64,000 bases of DNA from Margaritispora aquatica (Eukaryota > Ascomycota > Leotiomycetes > Helotiales > Discinellaceae). Every line of letters starts with the position of its first letter. Position 1 is the first letter of the stretch. Both the position numbers and the translations under genes were made by a program. The stretch covers positions 1,054,001 through 1,118,000 of the forward strand of contig VJWN01000007.1 in assembly GCA_007644065.1 (NCBI GenBank), given 5' to 3'. Below, piece by piece: positions 27,120 through 38,873 of the stretch. Under the pieces are notes generated by a model, which was not told where the DNA came from, ran no database searches, and saw nothing but the letters and a program-made list of their open reading frames with translations.

Positions 27120-28510
27120 TCAAATCAGCTTCAACGGCGTCCTATTCAATCCCCTCGTAAAATTGCACATCGCCCTCTGCTTGCTCGGTCTCTGCTGCAA
27201 TCTCCTAAACGCCTCCTGGATATGTCTCGGCTCAACTGGCGTCCTCCCCTCAGAAGGCGGATCGAACAGTCCCTGGATCTTGCGCTTCTTGCCCGATCCC
27301 GACGCCGCCTCGCCACCCGTCTTGTCCTTGACGAGGTCCTCTTGCTCCTTGATCTTGAGCGCTTCCTCGGTGAGCGTTTGCACGATCTCGAAGGTTAGGA
27401 AACCGAGGATATCGACGATATCGTCGTGAGGCTTGGAGTCGGTGACTACGCCAAAGCCGGCCCACTCGCGGAATCGCTTGCCTTTGCGCCATGTGAACGA
27501 TGCTTGGCGGTATTCTGACCATGTGACGTACTCCTCCTTCGTCATGGCCTTGGTCCGCTCATCGGCCTTCTTCAGTCGTTGAAGCGTAGCATAATTCATC
27601 TCCTCTTCATCTTCATCCTCCTCATCTTCGCGCTCAGGTACTTCTTGGTTGTAGAACGACGAGACTTCCCAAGGCAAGCCGACTTTAGCCTTCTTGTTTT
27701 TCTTGGCCGTATCAACAACGGGTCCGGCTTGTGCGACGTTCTCGTCGCCGCCGCCGAGGTCCGTGTCGCCTTTGTCTTCGGTCTCCTTGACGTTCTTGCG
27801 GACATCTTTCCACGAGAGAAAGGTCCGAAGACGCGAGACTTTGGCGATGTCGTGGCGAATAATGAAGATTAGGTCATCGGTGGAAATCGAGCGAGAACCG
27901 CGGCGAGAGGCTTGTTCTGTGCACTGTCGGAGCTGTGTGGTGTCAGCTGATGGTTCGAGGAATGGATTGGAGACAAAGAGGTTACCATTTCAATGACTTG
28001 TTGACGAACAATCTCTTCGATCATGCCTGTTGTTTCGGGGGAGGCTTCGGCGGTCTCACCAGAGACGTACATCATCTTCACTATCGTTAGATGGGGTAAT
28101 GCCTTCTTTTTCTTCTTTCTCTTCTTCTTGAAGGGAGGCATCTCGGTACTAGATTTGTCTTGAGAGAAACATTTGCAAAAGCTTTCATGATGGGAGCCTC
28201 GACTTGAGGAGCCATGATGGACTTTGATTTCAATTCTTTGACGTAGTGCTTAAAGACAAAGAAAATAGTAATACAAGGTTCCTACAAACCCGCAAGTTGA
28301 CTTCAACACGCGGGGAACATTCCAAGAGCTTTACAGCAAGTTTGTATCTCGCGTCACCGCGTATCTATTGTCCTCCCCAAAGCTTGTGTGGTGGTTCAAT
28401 CATACAGCTTCTCACGTGACGCATCCGGATACGGAACTGGCGCATGAGATAAAGAAAGTCTTACATACCTGCTGGATCTCCTGCCTATATTTTGCCGTCT
28501 TGTCCGCCAT
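27120..28510 (-). CDS. SPT3: Spt3, SAGA complex subunit with paired histone folds
   Basis: Exons 28510-28469, 28075-27986 and 27932-27120 give 314 residues. The first exon encodes only [14 protein letters not shown] and joins [16 protein letters not shown], giving the conserved Spt3 N-terminus. The intron between them is 393 nt, long for this locus. The first histone fold continues through [33 protein letters not shown] and [20 protein letters not shown] linker ([15 protein letters not shown]) and an acidic patch lead to the second fold with [19 protein letters not shown]. Spt3 contacts TBP and directs SAGA recruitment of it to promoters. The gene converges on the M24 gene with about 220 bp between stops. 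Confidence 0.93.
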
Positions 28511-29789
28511 CTTGAATATATTTCAGATGTATATCTCTTGAATTCTTTTCCTCCCTGCTCTTATGAACCAAACGGATAGCAATCCTCCTCCGGTAAAGTT
28601 ACTGGTAGTTGTTCTTGCCTTCAAGCGGCTTTCATCGGTGTGTCGTTCCAAACGAATCCATACACTGTGTAAGATGAGCTGTCGGAAGGCTCGAACCTTG
28701 GGCGAAGGTCTTGTAGAGTGGTTTTTGAGGACAGGATATGGATGATGGTCTTTGAATCATGGAAGGAGGTTGAAGGATACCACTTTCGCTGATTCTGCCG
28801 CTATACACCGATGCACGTGATATGTTTCGATGCCTCCAGCCCCAGCAGGTATAGGAGATGAGATACGTAGAAGTCAATAGCTTAAAAAGTTTGTGGTTAT
28901 ATACTCAATCCTTCAAATTCAGCAACCCGCAGAGCAAACAAGTTCGATTGGAACCAGGTTAGTTCTCGTTTGGTGGTCATATTTGAGAAGTGACGATCAC
29001 CTTTATCTACAGTGGCAGCTCTTTTATACCAGCATTACTGCCATATTTTACTTTTAAAGTAAGGTAATCTCACTGAGTATATAAGTATTCTTGTTGTCAA
29101 ATTATAAGTCAATTAAGCGACAAAGGTGGTGTTTATTGCACTAGAAACCCGATGTGTTGGCAGACCTATTGCCATCTATCTCACCAAACACGAAATCCTG
29201 GTGTTTAACTCTAAGTGTTTGCCTGCATGACACCAACAAAAGTGATTGTGACGAACTTTATTAGAAAATCTCATAGCTCAAAGTTTTTCTTGAGACTGGA
29301 GTTTAAAAAGCTGCGAAACACAGATCGAAAGACCAAAGCAGGCGGCAAGGTAGAACATACCTAGTATAACTCCTAAACCTCATGGCCAATCTTCTGTACC
29401 TTAAACATTTCGCTTTCTGAACCATACACTTTTCAGAACGCTGAAAAACAGCTTGTACTTTGTCAAACATCTTTTCTGCTTCGGTAGCTTGCTTGATATA
29501 TCTCTTGGTCAATGCCTGAAGTTGAATAGCAAATTAACGAGCACATGGCCTTCAGTTTTGATTGTAGGAGAGTCAGGCAGATCGTTGGAAATCCAGGGAA
29601 AGCGTTTATTAAGCAAATAACAATATCAATATTGATGTTGGTGGATGCTCGAGCACACCTCAATGAGATGTTCCTCGCTTTCTTTACGCACTCATGCCCT
29701 GGCACTTTCCTCAGATGGTTCCCTCTCTGTTTGGAAACGGAAAATGCAATTCTTTAACTACTGAGCTCTCTGGTGTCCACCAAATTCAA
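28511..29789. other. Intergenic region, SPT3 promoter and flank of the tRNA-like locus
   Basis: Only short, unconvincing frames are present. No splice-joined gene could be built. Confidence 0.4.
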
Positions 29790-29939
29790 GTCTGACTGGT
29801 GCAGTGGTCAGCGCGTTGGCACAAGGTCTTTCTCCTGCAGAAGGTGGTCTCAAGATACGGGGATCCTGGACACAGTGACCTTGGCGGGGGAGAACCTCTT
29901 GAATGTCAGAGGTCGAATGTTCGAATCCTTCCTTAGACA
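29790..29939 (+). tRNA. tRNA-like locus with a 77-nt insert in the anticodon loop (possible pseudogene)
   Basis: A cloverleaf can be drawn by hand. The acceptor arms GTCTGAC and CTTAGAC pair at six positions with a C-C mismatch at the seventh. The D arm is GTGC-AGTGGTCA-GCGC. The anticodon stem is TTGGC with GTCAG, the variable loop AGGTC, and the T arm GAATG-TTCGAAT-CCTTC with one mismatch. A-box and B-box sequences are recognisable. The anticodon loop is interrupted by 77 extra bases (84 between the stem halves) that include an inverted repeat CAAGGTC/GACCTTG. Position 33 is C instead of the invariant T, so the anticodon cannot be read safely. A T6 run follows at once, as for Pol III genes. 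It may be an unusual intron-bearing tRNA, a decayed tRNA, or a tRNA-derived element. Confidence 0.4.
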
Positions 29940-29943
29940 AATC

Positions 29944-29955
29944 TTTTTTGTTTTT
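29944..29955 (+). terminator. Pol III-type T-run terminator
   Basis: TTTTTTGTTTTT starts five bases after the tRNA-like 3' end, which is the usual spacing for RNA polymerase III termination. Confidence 0.45.
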
Positions 29956-30561
29956 CTGTCTCGCACTGAGAAAAGAGACAGGCTTGTGATTGTTTTAATC
30001 GAGTCCTACTTACCATCTTACCATATATAAGTAGAATAGAATACTTTAGGGCTGAATCTTCGGGAGCTGGACAGCAAATCATTTCCATCACCCGGTGCAT
30101 TGGAAAGTACGCACCTGGTTCTTAGCTTCCGTTAGTACCTTACCTAAGGTAAGTAGGTAGTTATTTGACCTCATTGAGAAATATTCAAGTCCTTTTTCTT
30201 TCTTCTTGTTCTCTCTCTTCGCCCCATAACAATTGGCAGTCATCTACGCCCATATTTTGATTCGGACGCACGCACACTCGTCACGTAATTTCTATTGACG
30301 ATGATATTTCTCGAAGCTCCGCAGGATGAGCAATTGCATACAAATTTCACATGCCCAGCGACTGCAGACAGAGCGACAAATGACGGTGGGAGCTTGGCTG
30401 TTGTGACATCGAATGTCGTAATGCTACCCACAGAATCCAAAAATGATTGCCAAGCCGCAGTCGCGGGAACAACATCTTTATTATCTTAGGTGCGACAGCA
30501 GAGTTCTGTATTTAGGGATAAATCTGGGGCACAACGTTTCCCTTTCGGATCTCGCAGACAG
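29956..30561. other. Intergenic region / possible first exon of the next gene
   Basis: An ATG frame from 30301 could be spliced from a GTAATG donor at 30418 to the TTATCTTAG acceptor at 30487-30489, joining phase 0 to the frame that holds the ATG at 30562. This would add 63 or so residues of no recognised type. It is possible but unsupported by conservation. Confidence 0.3.
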
Positions 30562-31718
30562 ATGACGTCCAAGGTGATCCAAAGCAAGTTCGTGGTCATC
30601 TACAAGGAGAATTTTAGTCTAGAGCCTGTCAAACTAGAACTGGGTTACTTACCTACCACTTCTCTGGCGCCCGATACCTTCCTCCCAAGTGCGCTTCGTA
30701 AGAGCGGACTTACGGGTCTCCAAACATTGCGAGAGATTCTTGGAATATCGGCGATATCCAATACGAGATTTGAAGCTGAACTGCAGCCAGTCCACGAAAT
30801 GCTCCAAAATTCTAAGAATGACACCCTGGAGCCCAGAAATATCAGAGCCACCTTGACCTTGATAATAGATTCATTGTGGATGATAGCAATGCTAATCATA
30901 ACCTTTTCCAGCAGAAAGTCGAACTCAACATCTCCTCCGTTTTCTCCTCCGCCTTCTGCACCAACTGATGATGTTCCTCCTGCAATCTCAGAAGTAGCAT
31001 CAGACCCAGCTATCTACAATGTCACTTTCGTTTCGATCGATTTCGAATACCGTTCAAATTATCATGTGAAAGAAATCGGTATTTCTACCTTCGATACTCG
31101 CAACATTCTCTACCCTGGTCTTCAGCCTGGAGAAGTCATAGCGACGAATAATTTTCACGTTGAACCTTTGCAACATGAATTCAACCACGGAAAAGCTGAA
31201 TTTACTTGCCTGGAATGGCTCATTCACTATCTGCGCCAATTGTTCTGCCTAAACGAAAGGCTAGACGAAGAGCAAAGGCATCGTCGTGTCGTTCTGGTCG
31301 GACATGGAATTGAAAATGAATTCCATATACTGAAGAGTCTTGGAATCGACCTGAGAAACTCACCTGTTATGTACTCGTCATCGACACAGCAGTTCTCGTT
31401 CCCATTGTTATGGGAACTGGTGTTGCATGCCGGCTCGCCCAGGTTGCAAAACAATACGGCATGAAAGATATCGGATTCCATAATTCAGGCAACGATGCCA
31501 ATGTGACACTGCGTGTGATGTTGCTACTCGCGCTGAATGGCTTAAATGGGGTTGGGATGACAGAGACTCAACAAAAACTACTACGATTCTACACAGCAAT
31601 GGCCGGTGATCATCAATCATGGATTCCGCTGGATGGGAACGCAGCCAAGAAAGCAGCTAAAGAACAAGATAGAGAAGCCAGACGGACGAGAATCCAGAAG
31701 GCCATTCATAGCGCCTGA
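30562..31718 (+). pseudogene. Frameshifted Gfd2/YDR514C-like RNase H-fold (exonuclease-like) gene
   Basis: The first frame (ATG 30562 onward) carries NVTFVSIDFEYRS, VKEIGISTFDTR, HEFNHGKAEFTCLEWL and VVLVGHGIENEFHILKSLGID. These are the first motifs of the Gfd2/YDR514C C-terminal domain, an RNase H-like fold related to DEDD exonucleases. The rest of the domain, VIDTAVLVPIVMGTG through DIGFHNSGNDANVTLRVM, continues in another frame that ends at 31718. Moving between frames needs a one-base loss or two-base gain near 31365-31380; no intron of credible length fits, the best GT...AG span being 24 nt. The second frame stays open for 59 more codons past its TGA, with charged helical-looking text. 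Two lesions suggest a decaying gene; a sequencing error at one site is the alternative. Confidence 0.6.
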
Positions 31719-31898
31719 GATGTGGGGGTTTCTCGAGAAAATCTTGCTCCTTTGTATAGGGCTGAACGAATGTCTCTGACCCTCTTAATCAAGCAGGCGC
31801 TTGAGAAAGCGTTGCGAAGAAGAGACAGAGACCAGAAGACGACAGAAGCTCTGAAAATGGTCGCGAAACCAACGACCAATATCAGAACACGACCTTGA

Positions 31899-32798
31899 AT
31901 CATATACCACTAGAAAGAACAGTCTTAAAATCAACCTTTAGTCAAATATATGAACACTTGGCATAAAACTTTATATCTGCGTCTAAACTAAAGGGATTCT
32001 GTAAGCTACCGGTTGTAGACTTGCCCTATTTTGAAATAGGGAAGTCAAAAGTTTTTGAAAGTGCTGGATGTACTTGACCTGCGACGCTGAAACAGTGGCA
32101 ATTCCACGTTCACACCCAGACGAAGCTCGAGGACCAGCTTTTGTGACAGGATTATCAGTCTTAGCTTCACCAAGACAGCACGGAAATCGGGGTCTAGTGA
32201 AAGCATTTCTCTTGTACAATATTGCTTATAATGGACTGGGAGCCGTCTACATTTCGAATCGTTAGTGGCGCGATTCTTTTCTTCATCGACGTGCTTGGCG
32301 AGGTACATGTCTTGGCATCCGTGAGCGGACCTCAAGCGCGTCGATTTCGCGTTTGTCCAAGTACTAAGACCCTGACAGGGGTGGGGCTCTTGGCAATGCG
32401 CCAAGGCATTCCTCTTCCAGGACTAGCCTCAGCCTGATGTACCGACCTCAAGTCAATCCAAGATCACTCAAGGAAACGCTCCAAATTCCCCCCACACAGG
32501 TGGCTGTACCACCAGATCTTGGCTAGCGAAAAGAACGAAGAGAACTCTTCTCCATTCAAATCGAGAGGCGTTGATTTAAAGTTCTTTGAAACGGATTAAG
32601 AATTCTGTGTCTTTGTAATGTCATGTCGATGTCATGCCGTAACTCCCGATACGTTAAAACTAATTTCCACGTCCCAGCGCGGTTTCAAAACAAGCCATAG
32701 AGTTAATTCAGAATTCGACCCTTTCTATCAGTCTTTCTCGTCCTTTAAGAATGCGAATTTGATCCCATTCTTTACTCCAAATAAACCGATTCAAGGCA
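31899..32798. other. Intergenic region, upstream of ATG22
   Basis: No convincing gene is present. A short hairpin, CCCTATTT-TG-AAATAGGG, lies at 32024-32041. Confidence 0.4.
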
Positions 32799-34771
32799 AT
32801 GGACGATTATGAAAGACAAAGAGGTTCTAAGGCGCCACCTCCGTATGAAGGACAGGATCTGTCACCAACTACAGATCGAGAATTGAAAGGATTCTATGCA
32901 TATGGTCTCGCAGCAGAAGTTTTCGGTGTCTGTGGAGTTGGTATGTCCAGTTTCTTTCGGGGACATTGATATTGTTCAAGCAAACAGACCTGTGTTGCGA
33001 TATCATGGCTGCTCATCAAATGCAATATAATCATCGAGAAGCTAATTTTCCTCTCAGGATCATTTCTTCCTGTGGTATTAGAACAATTAGCACGGGAGAG
33101 AGGCGTCTTCTGGTCGGACAAATCTACACCATGTACACCAAAGGCTCATACGACGGCTGCTTCGGCTGTTGCGAATGCTACTGTAAAGGCATTCGCAAGA
33201 CATTCTGAATCCAGAGATGACCGGTGTGTAGTTAAAATCGCTGGAATTGAAGTTACAACAGCTTCATTTGCTATGTACACGTTTTCACTTGCTGTCCTCG
33301 TCCAAGCAATCTGCTTAATTTCCTTTAGCGCTGTTGCGGATTATGGTAAAGTGTCCTCCACCATTGTCTGAAACAAATCGTCTAAAAAATGATCACAGGA
33401 AATTATAGGAAAAAGCTACTTCTTGGATTTGGCTTTACAGGCGCTGTCACGTCTATGCTCTTCCTATTTATTATTCCAGAGATCTTTCTCGTCGCACCTA
33501 TTTTGGTTATCATTGGTGTCACATGTCTTGGGTCATCCTTTGTTGTACTCAACTCGTATTTACCTCTACTCGCTGGAAACCACCCTGAAGTTCAAAGCAG
33601 TACGAACGACCTCAATACATCAGAACTGCCTATGACCGACCTTACTTCTCAGTCGCGGCAGAATGACACTATCGAGCAACCTGAAGCTCATCATGTGAAC
33701 GGGTTATACGCCGCAAGACAATCGACTGATTCTGTCGCCCTTAAGATGTCAACTGAGATATCTGCAAAGGGTGTGGGAATTGGTTATGTCGCTGCGCTGT
33801 TTGTGCAGCTCCTGAGCATCTTATTCCTTTATCTAATGTCCAAATCCAAGCATTCATCAACACTTGCTATACGATTGGTCTTGTTTTTTGTGGGATTGTG
33901 GTGGTTTGGCTTCACTATTCCAGCCTATCTCTACCTGAGGGATCGCCCAGGGCCTCCATTGAAGACGGCTTTGGCGAAGAGTAGTGGGGTGAGATTGTGT
34001 TTTGCATATGTCGTCTTTGCATGGACATCTTTATGGAAAACTATAAAGATCGCACTTAGGCTTCCTCAGGTTATCGTCTTCCTCGTGGCTTGGTTCTTGC
34101 TTTCCGATGCAGTAGCTACGGTGAGTGGTACTGCTATCTTATTTGCAAGAACGGAGCTCAAAATGGGAACAATCGCGGTAGCAATTCTTTCGATTCTCGC
34201 AACATCATCGGGGATTGCTGGTGCATTTATCTGGCCAGTTATTGCCAGACGATTCAATCTGAAAAGCAATCAAACAATTGTGATGTGTTTGTGTCTAATG
34301 CAAATCATCCCTTTGTACGGCCTCAGTTCATATGTCATCCCGGACACATGGGGAGCTGGTGGGCTTCGGCAGGCGTGGGAGATCTACCCTCTTGGAGTCA
34401 TTCATGGTTTCGTGATGGGAGGCTTGTCTTCATATTGTAGATCTTTCTATAGCAGGCTGATACCACCTGGAAGTGAGGTGGCATTCTATGCATTGTACGC
34501 GATCACAGATAAAGGTTCTTCGGCAGTTGGGCCTGCGGTCGTTGGCTTCATTGTTGATGCCACGGGGCACATTCGACCGGCTTTCGTCTTCTTGGCCTTT
34601 CTGATTGCGTGCCCAATACCATTGATGTGGATGGTTGATGCAGATAAAGGACAGGCTGATGCGTTGATGATGGCTGCAGTGCTCATGAAGACTGGCTCGG
34701 ATGATGAGATTGATGGGCGTAATGACGATGGTTTACAAGAGGCGGAAGGGTTAATGAGAGATCACGATTAG
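32799..34771 (+). CDS. ATG22: Atg22, vacuolar amino-acid effluxer (autophagy)
   Basis: Exons 32799-32940, 33058-33345 and 33399-34771 join in frame to 553 residues. The N-terminus has the family text [23 protein letters not shown], divided by the first intron, then [13 protein letters not shown]. About twelve membrane spans follow, with a central hydrophilic loop (about 200-255) of Ser/Thr/Gln-rich sequence. Later conserved parts include [43 protein letters not shown] and the [27 protein letters not shown] block, which is diagnostic for Atg22. In yeast, Atg22 exports amino acids from the vacuole after autophagic breakdown. The gene seems intact; the acidic tail ends in the cytosol. Confidence 0.95.
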
Positions 34772-35151
34772 AAGATATATAAATTAGAGAAATTTCCTTT
34801 TTACCAACGAACGCCCAAATTTCATCCTACATAATCCTGGCTGTGTATGGAACATCTCCTGCCTACTTTGGTTACTGACCGTGGGCTAGACACACCTTCT
34901 CGAGTTGAACACCTTCACTTCCAAGTTCACTTCTGAGTTCAACCCCAACAACATTAAAACACATTGCAAAGCTCCAACTTCGAACCGATCCAGATTTACA
35001 CACACCTTATACCTATTATTGGAGCTGACGAGACTTGATATTGTTGTACTGTCAAGGTTCTCCTAATTCCAAGCGTGCACTTCCTTGGGGCCATTTCTAT
35101 CTGCCTTACAATTGCAGGGCAGATCAGATAGACCACCCTACCGTGGTCGGC
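34772..35151. other. Convergent intergenic region
   Basis: It separates the stops of ATG22 and the AhpD-like gene. No gene is seen; it should hold both 3' UTRs. Confidence 0.5.
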
Positions 35152-35718
35152 CTATTTTGATCTAGGTGATGTCTCCAAATCTACTCGGAAGACGGTTGCT
35201 ATTCTTGCTAAACTGTAGTAGAAGCCCTGTAGTAGAAGGTCAGTTCTCATTTCTAAACCAGTGCTATGGAGGAAACTAACCTGCAGGGTAACCATCTCCA
35301 CCAAAGCCTGGTCGCTAAAACACCTTCTCGCATCGTTGAACACAGCATCGCTAACCTCTGGACTTGCTATCACTGCGTCTATGAAAGCAAGCAAAGCTTT
35401 TTCCTGTGCTGACCAGACATCGGAATAGATATCTCCAGCCATTAGCGCTGCTATTTGACTCTCAGAGACGCCTGCCGAGCGAGCTATTGAAATATGCTGC
35501 CTGCACTGGTATTCACAGGAGAGACGTTGCGCGTTGAGGAGGCAAACGAGCTCTCTCTTGTAGGGGGAAAGTGATGTATCTCGAAAACATGCTGTTCCAA
35601 GGGATAAAGAATGGGGAAGGGTCGACGGCGAGTGTGCCCAGAGTCGGAACAAATTAAGAGGAGGTATCCCAGCGGGTAGAATATTGGCAGATCTATAAGG
35701 GATGCGAACGTGCGACAT
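35152..35718 (-). CDS. AhpD-like / carboxymuconolactone decarboxylase-family protein
   Basis: Exons 35718-35281 and 35226-35152 give 170 residues. The 54-nt intron (GTTAGT...CAG, CTGAC branch) is a multiple of three and has no stop, so its retention would add 18 residues (188 in all). The start is the first ATG (MSHVRIPYRSANILPAG). The CMD pattern is clear: LSPYKRELVCLLNAQRLSCEYQCRQHISIARSAG, with Cys-x3-Cys-x2-His spacing close to AhpD CxxC-x3-H sites, then EKALLAFIDAVIASPEVSD. These proteins act as small alkylhydroperoxidases or as decarboxylases; many fungal paralogues have no known substrate. It lies 4 kb from the sugar cluster and is probably separate from it. Confidence 0.8.
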   Translation of the reverse strand: MSHVRIPYRSANILPAGIPPLNLFRLWAHSPSTLPHSLSLGTACFRDTSLSPYKRELVCLLNAQRLSCEYQCRQHISIARSAGVSESQIAALMAGDIYSDVWSAQEKALLAFIDAVIASPEVSDAVFNDARRCFSDQALVEMVTLQVSFLHSTGLEMRTDLLLQGFYYSLARIATVFRVDLETSPRSK

Positions 35719-38700
35719 TTTGTGCACTAGCTTCAGGTTTGGTGTGTTCGAGTTTGTTGATTGCTGTACTAAAACAAAGTGTTTTCAGGAGCGAATTTGA
35801 CATCGGAACCAGCACTGTCAAGTTTTGCGACCTACTTATACTAGGGCCTCGCTTTTCAGCTCTAGAATTTCAGTATCGCTGCAGACAAATGATACACCAA
35901 TATTTTGACGGTGGCAAGTGGGTTTGCAGCTAGAAGGTATGGCTGCTTCACGATCCTTTCTCCCTTCGGACCCCAAAGTGGCGGTTACGGACATATAGCC
36001 CTTACGACCGGCCTACCCAAAGCTCTGGAAATACCAAAGAGGTTATTGCTGGATATCAAAGAAGAAAGAGGTGCGTCCTTGGCTTTGGCTGAAGCTGACG
36101 CAAACCCTTCGTGTCCAAGCCGGCCGCCATGTCTCCCCCTTTCCACTTTGATGACCATTGGTGCATTGCCGCAACTTTCAGCACTTGAGGGAGGACGGCG
36201 CCAATTCAACTATTACCAATCAGCTCTCTTTCGAGGCATAGCCTCCAATCCCGACATTCTCAAATCATTCAATATTGCAAAGATCTTAACAATGCTGACC
36301 TTTGTTTAGTGATAGGCCGCAGGGAGCATTCCGCATGGCATCCATCGCATAGAGCGTTAAGCTGCGCCGTACTGTAAGCTGGACAAAGCTATCAGTCTCA
36401 AGTGTCTTTCTATTGGTATTTCCGAGGTCCCTCAATAACCCATGAAGAGTTGCTGGACTCAATCACATATCCGCTAGGACTCAGCGTTTGTTTGATGGCC
36501 TGATTTCTCCGAATGATTATCTTAACCAGCCCTTGCACTGACCAGAGAATTTTTGCTTGATAATCATCATGCATTTGAACCACGCGGTTTTGCAAGGAAG
36601 ACACCCCTCAATAGCCCAGACCGGCATAGTGACGCCTCTTTTGAAGTAGCGGTATGCCCACGAGTCTCGAGTATCTCTGGAGTGTCAAGTCCAAAGCACC
36701 TCGCTCAAATACACAGTGGATCTAAAATGGGTTCTAAGCACACGAGGAACCCGAGCAGACGAGATTGCGTACCGTCTAGCCGAAACCGAAAGATATCGAA
36801 AATTTGAAACAGTAATTCAAAGGGCGAAAACTCAACCAACACCTCAGAATATGATGGTTTCTGGTCCAGCAGCCCTAAGTCGACATGCATGCACGAATTG
36901 CATCGGAAAGCAAAGGATTTCTGCAGCTCATAGCCTAAAATACTTCCAGAAGAAGGATATGATATCATGCCAGCAGTATCAAGTGACCGAAGGGACGCAG
37001 ACTTAAATGCAATGGAATTGTGATTGATCCAAACCTCCGCATATGAGGCTCCATGTTCACGAATCATAGTTTTTTGCGTTACAAGCATTGGTACATGGTG
37101 TTCTGAATGGAGTGAGGATTACATTTAACGATAATCTAGCGAGGTAACAATAGTCTGGGACCAATCGAGGATATATCACTTGTACTGATTGGATCTATAC
37201 GAGAAGCGAGCTATGACCTCTGATTTAAGATGTACAGTTCCTCAAATGACCCGCTTGCATGGGATAACAGTTTCGACCTCGGCGACTCCGTAAAAGATAA
37301 ATAATCTGTAAAGGCGAAGGCACTCGGGCATGAGCAAGATGTATTCCTAGGTTCAGTAGACGCCTCTTCTTGTGGACGAAATAGAATAGCAGAACTTGAC
37401 TATGAAAAATGTTCGGCACCGGGGCGAAGCTGTGACTTCACACTCTGCCATATATGTACGCTATATTCTGAAATCGTCTTCCAACACCTCAGAAAAAGGA
37501 TTAATAAACAGCTGAAGACCGAGTTAGGCCCAAATTCATGTAGGTTTTGTCGTGGATTGATCTGTGGCACTTGCATTTGGATCTGGGCACCAATCACTAC
37601 GAGATATAGGCCCGAAAGACAACAAGAAAAAAAATACAGCTAAATTTATGTATGCAGTATGAACTTTATAGATCACAGAGCCTTACCACGTACGCTTTAG
37701 ACTCAAGTAACAGCAACGGCGCCATCTGAAGCCAAGATGCGAATGACTGGATGTAGCAGTCTAGCAAAAGCAACCAGTAAAGCCTTCACCTGAAATCCAA
37801 AGAAAAAAGATAGCAAAACATCACTAAAAGAGAGAAAGTGTCTTTAGTTCCATCCCTGCGCCCAGAAAAGCATCAGATATTTGAATGTATGGCCATTCTA
37901 AGGTTGGACATACCACGATCTTCACGCCTCGCGCCTCACGATGAGAAATGTCCGAAAAGCACGGAATGAAGGAAAGATATGCGTATCTACGGCACGTACT
38001 TCCACGCAAACGCGGCGGCTTGGATTTAAACGAGGCGTTCGTACGATCCCAAGCGTCCGGCTCGGATGTTGAATCTTATGTGAGATGGTGGAAGGAGGAT
38101 TATAAAGTGCTTACAAATCTTTGTTGGGATTCGTCAAGAGAGGCTCAGTCGCATTTGGCCTGTTTGACCTTCGTATGCTCTGAGATGAGACATTGCGGTT
38201 TGATTGTTGAGGCTTAGAGTTTCTTGTCATGCATGTTGGGGTTGGGAGAGGAGTCTTGAGCCTGGATCTTTGAAATGTATGGTGGGAATTTCCCAATCAG
38301 ACAGTACCCTCTGCCCGTTTTTCTTTCTCAGGAAGCGCACTGCTGGCCTCAGTTTTTGGACTTTGAATCGATGAATTAGCTGTGCCTTGCATTAGAATTT
38401 TTCAGGAGGGCTATGTAAAAAGAATCACAACGGTACACAGGCCACAAGCAGGTAGTTGACTCTGTATGGCGTCCACTTCCAAATGATATTGGGAACTTCA
38501 ACTGCCTCCGACTTCTTATTCATCGTTCGCCTTTATTGATCGCTAGAAGTTAAATAAATATCAATTATTTGGACACCTTGCTCTCTCGCGGTTCGAATAA
38601 AGTGATGCGATTGAGGTATGTCATGTGAAGAGGGGTGGATCATGTGATGGTGTGGGGCGAAAAAGGGACTTTCGGCTATTTCAAGTGCTTGGTTTTAAGT

Positions 38701-38873
38701 AATGGATTATCTATCGAATATGTATTCGTTCTAGATCAAACAGAGGAGGGGCGAGTTCAGGGAAGAACATCGTGACTGCAAGTTCAAGAAGAACTTGTCG
38801 ATGTGGATTCGGATTTCAACACATGTTGAAGGGACGACCCTCCTTTTAATACATTTGTCTTATGGAGATCAGA
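35719..38873. other. 3.1-kb gene-poor stretch
   Basis: Frames are short, begin without good context and cannot be joined into a gene. A few, such as 37948-38217 (89 codons, ATG) and 36705-37088 on the minus strand, look weakly coding but match nothing I know. I saw no terminal repeats or transposase motifs. It may hold relics of lost genes. Confidence 0.35.

Noticed and set aside
31365..31388. 24-nt GT...AG segment as an intron to repair the nuclease-like gene
   Set aside because: Far shorter than any other intron in the window, and its removal gives the wrong phase.
32045..32404. 119-codon minus-strand frame upstream of ATG22
   Set aside because: Composition is not protein-like and no family or splice extension was found.
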